This document shows, one piece after another, positions 6,557 through 7,642 of a stretch of 7,642 nucleotides of DNA (position 1 is the first letter of the stretch; each line of letters starts with the position of its first letter). A program made the translations under genes and the position numbers. The notes under the pieces are model-generated. The model saw nothing but the letters and a program-made list of their open reading frames with translations. It made no database searches and had not been told where the DNA came from. Source of the stretch: JASFWK01 sp050049355 (GTDB taxonomy: Bacteria > Chloroflexota > Anaerolineae > B4-G1 > DUEL01); assembly GCA_050049355.1 (NCBI GenBank), contig JASFWK010000104.1, positions 1 to 7,642 of the forward strand, written 5' to 3'.

Positions 6557-6591
6557 ACTTGCGCTGCGTTGACTGGGTCGGAAAGGCGTTC

Positions 6592-6620
6592 ACTATATCA
6601 CTGTTGGACTGGCCATGCAA
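6592..6620 (-). promoter_or_regulatory. Sigma70-type promoter of the MBL-fold hydrolase gene
   Basis: On the minus strand, TTGCAT (6615-6620) is 17 bases from TATAGT (6592-6597), and TGA before the -10 box makes it an extended -10. Transcription would start near 6585, about 40 bases before the ATG. It lies in the 184-base gap after acpS, which is otherwise empty, and explains why the gap is longer than others on this strand. Confidence 0.6.
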
Positions 6621-6729
6621 GACAGCAGGCAGCAGGTGACTATGCACATCTATACGATGACCAATCCGTCCCGCCTCTGTCCGCCGATATTGACACGGGG
6701 GCGAGTCTGCTGCCTCCCCTTCTCTGCTT

Positions 6730-7101
6730 CTACTGAGCTACGACGAAGGCAAGTGCGTGATCGCGTGTGTGAGACAGACTTACCGCCCACTCTGTGAGGC
6801 CTAATTCCTCGGCCCGCTTCGCTGCTCGCCCGTCTAGGTAAACCTCGGGACGACCCCGCCAGTCTCCCAAGACCTCCACGTCCAGCCACCCAATTCCGTC
6901 GCGCGCTAGAATGCGCATGCCCACGCCCAGCGCCTTCGATACCGCCTCCTTGGCCGCAAACCGCGCCGCCAGTTCCGCTGGGCGTTCTCGGGCGTAGCGA
7001 ACTTCGGCGGGAGTGAAGACACGCTGGAGGAATCGCTCCCCGTAGCGGCTCAGCACTCGCTCGACGCGAGCTATCTCAATGAGGTCTACTCCAACCACCA
7101 T
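6730..7101 (-). CDS. acpS: Holo-[acyl-carrier-protein] synthase
   Basis: Transfers the 4'-phosphopantetheine arm of coenzyme A to the serine of apo-acyl carrier protein, activating it for fatty acid synthesis. The 123-residue product has the normal AcpS length and its signature elements. These are VGVDLIEI at the N-terminus with Mg-binding Asp6, RFAAKEAVSKALG at 47-59 with Glu52 and Lys56, and the SLSHT motif with His111 near the C-terminus. It would act as a homotrimer in the cytoplasm, as known for the family. The start is supported by AGGAG seven bases upstream of the ATG at 7099-7101. It begins 39 bases after the M16 peptidase stop on the same strand without a visible terminator, so the two genes are probably cotranscribed. 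Confidence 0.96.
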   Translation of the reverse strand: MVVGVDLIEIARVERVLSRYGERFLQRVFTPAEVRYARERPAELAARFAAKEAVSKALGVGMRILARDGIGWLDVEVLGDWRGRPEVYLDGRAAKRAEELGLTEWAVSLSHTRDHALAFVVAQ

Positions 7102-7140
7102 ACCAGGTCTCCTAGTGATTGCCTTGCTCCCCCGTCGTCC

Positions 7141-7642
7141 CTACTCACTGGTGGGAGGCCCGGCGCTTGCGAGAACGTAAGCGTCGGGGTCAAGCCATTT
7201 CTGTGCGGCCCTCTGCACTCTTTCTGGATCGATCTCGTGGATGAGGTTGTGATACCTCTGTAGGTAGTCCAGGCCTAGGTCGTAGCGCTCCATGTTGAGG
7301 ATCGCTTTTGCCACGCCTATGTTGGTCTCCAACTGGAGGGGCAAGCTGCCCACATGGAATGCCTGGCTGTCGGCCAATTCCTCAGCGGGCACTGGCTCCT
7401 GCAGTATGCGGCGAATCTCGTGCCGGATACTCTCCAAAGCTCTCTCCACATTGACAGGATCAACGCCCGCGATGAATCTCCAGGGGCCTGGCCCCAATCC
7501 TCCTTCAATCCGGCTGTAGGAGTAGTAAGCCAGACCCTGTTCATCGCGCACCTTTTCGCCCAGCCGTCCCATCATGCCGAAGACTCCAACGACGGTGTTG
7601 CACAGCGCTGCATCCAGGAAGTCCGGTTCGGTGCGAGCCGGG
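7141..7642 (-). CDS. M16-family zinc peptidase, C-terminal part
   Basis: The last 166 codons of a gene whose start lies beyond the right edge; the frame stays open to 7642. The visible part matches the C-terminal domain of M16B (processing-peptidase-like) proteins: NTVVGVFGMMGRLGEKVRDE followed by QGLAYYSYS, then GPGPWRFIAGVDP, a helical ESIRHEIRRILQEPVPAEEL stretch, and the ending PERVQRAAQKWLDPDAYV. The RDEQGLAY sequence (Arg and Tyr) is the conserved C-domain element that completes the active chamber in this family. The HxxEH zinc motif would be in the N-terminal half and cannot be checked, so it may be the catalytic or a non-catalytic paralog. It is the first visible gene of the block leading to acpS. 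Confidence 0.93.
   Translation of the reverse strand, partial: PARTEPDFLDAALCNTVVGVFGMMGRLGEKVRDEQGLAYYSYSRIEGGLGPGPWRFIAGVDPVNVERALESIRHEIRRILQEPVPAEELADSQAFHVGSLPLQLETNIGVAKAILNMERYDLGLDYLQRYHNLIHEIDPERVQRAAQKWLDPDAYVLASAGPPTSE

Noticed and set aside
6569..6598. Plus-strand promoter-like pair TTGACT and CTATAT in the acpS-hydrolase gap
   Set aside because: There is no rightward gene downstream, and the same bases are better explained by the minus-strand promoter of the hydrolase.
6546..6647. Upstream extension of the MBL-fold hydrolase by 34 codons
   Set aside because: It covers the predicted -10 and -35 boxes, lacks a good ribosome binding site, and the family N-terminus begins at the ATG at 6543-6545.
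6546..6729. Intrinsic terminator after acpS
   Set aside because: I searched this gap for a GC-rich stem followed by a T-run on the minus strand and saw none.

Overview
The window is an ordinary, gene-dense piece of a moderately high-GC bacterial chromosome (about 60% GC by eye) with no mobile elements, CRISPR array, tRNA or rRNA. Several things suggest a member of the Chloroflexota or a similar environmental lineage. These are a membrane-anchored Ser/Thr kinase with a TPR ectodomain, an M16B peptidase beside acpS, small lineage-specific membrane proteins, and Shine-Dalgarno-led genes with sigma70-like promoters. The taxonomic assignment is inference from gene style, not from a marker alignment.

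Left block, minus strand (1-2975). A promoter at 2947-2975 drives a Hanks-type Ser/Thr kinase with a single membrane span and TPR repeats (start 2907). Next come triosephosphate isomerase (tpiA, start 961) and the beginning of a small membrane protein that reaches a PGVALHE motif at the window edge, probably an M50-like metallopeptidase. Gaps are 35 and 24 bases with no terminator, so these three genes look like one operon.

Divergent intergenic region (2908-3231). It holds the kinase promoter, an extended -10 promoter facing right, a small perfect inverted repeat, and an imperfect palindromic repeat rich in CAGAG units.

Middle block, plus strand (3232-5847). A polytopic membrane protein of unknown function is followed, one base after its stop codon, by a class I SAM-dependent methyltransferase. 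The methyltransferase has an N-terminal membrane anchor and a C-terminal zinc ribbon. A fumarylacetoacetate hydrolase (FAH) family enzyme with its own ribosome binding site follows after 92 bases.

Right block, minus strand (5922-7642). The C-terminal part of an M16-family peptidase (start outside the window) is followed by holo-ACP synthase (acpS). A glyoxalase-II-like metallo-beta-lactamase-fold hydrolase comes next, with its own convincing promoter in the 184-base gap. The FAH and hydrolase genes converge across a 74-base spacer.

I did not find a clear undescribed system. The most interesting items are the membrane-protein/methyltransferase pair with its fused zinc ribbon, and the kinase-tpiA-membrane-protein operon.
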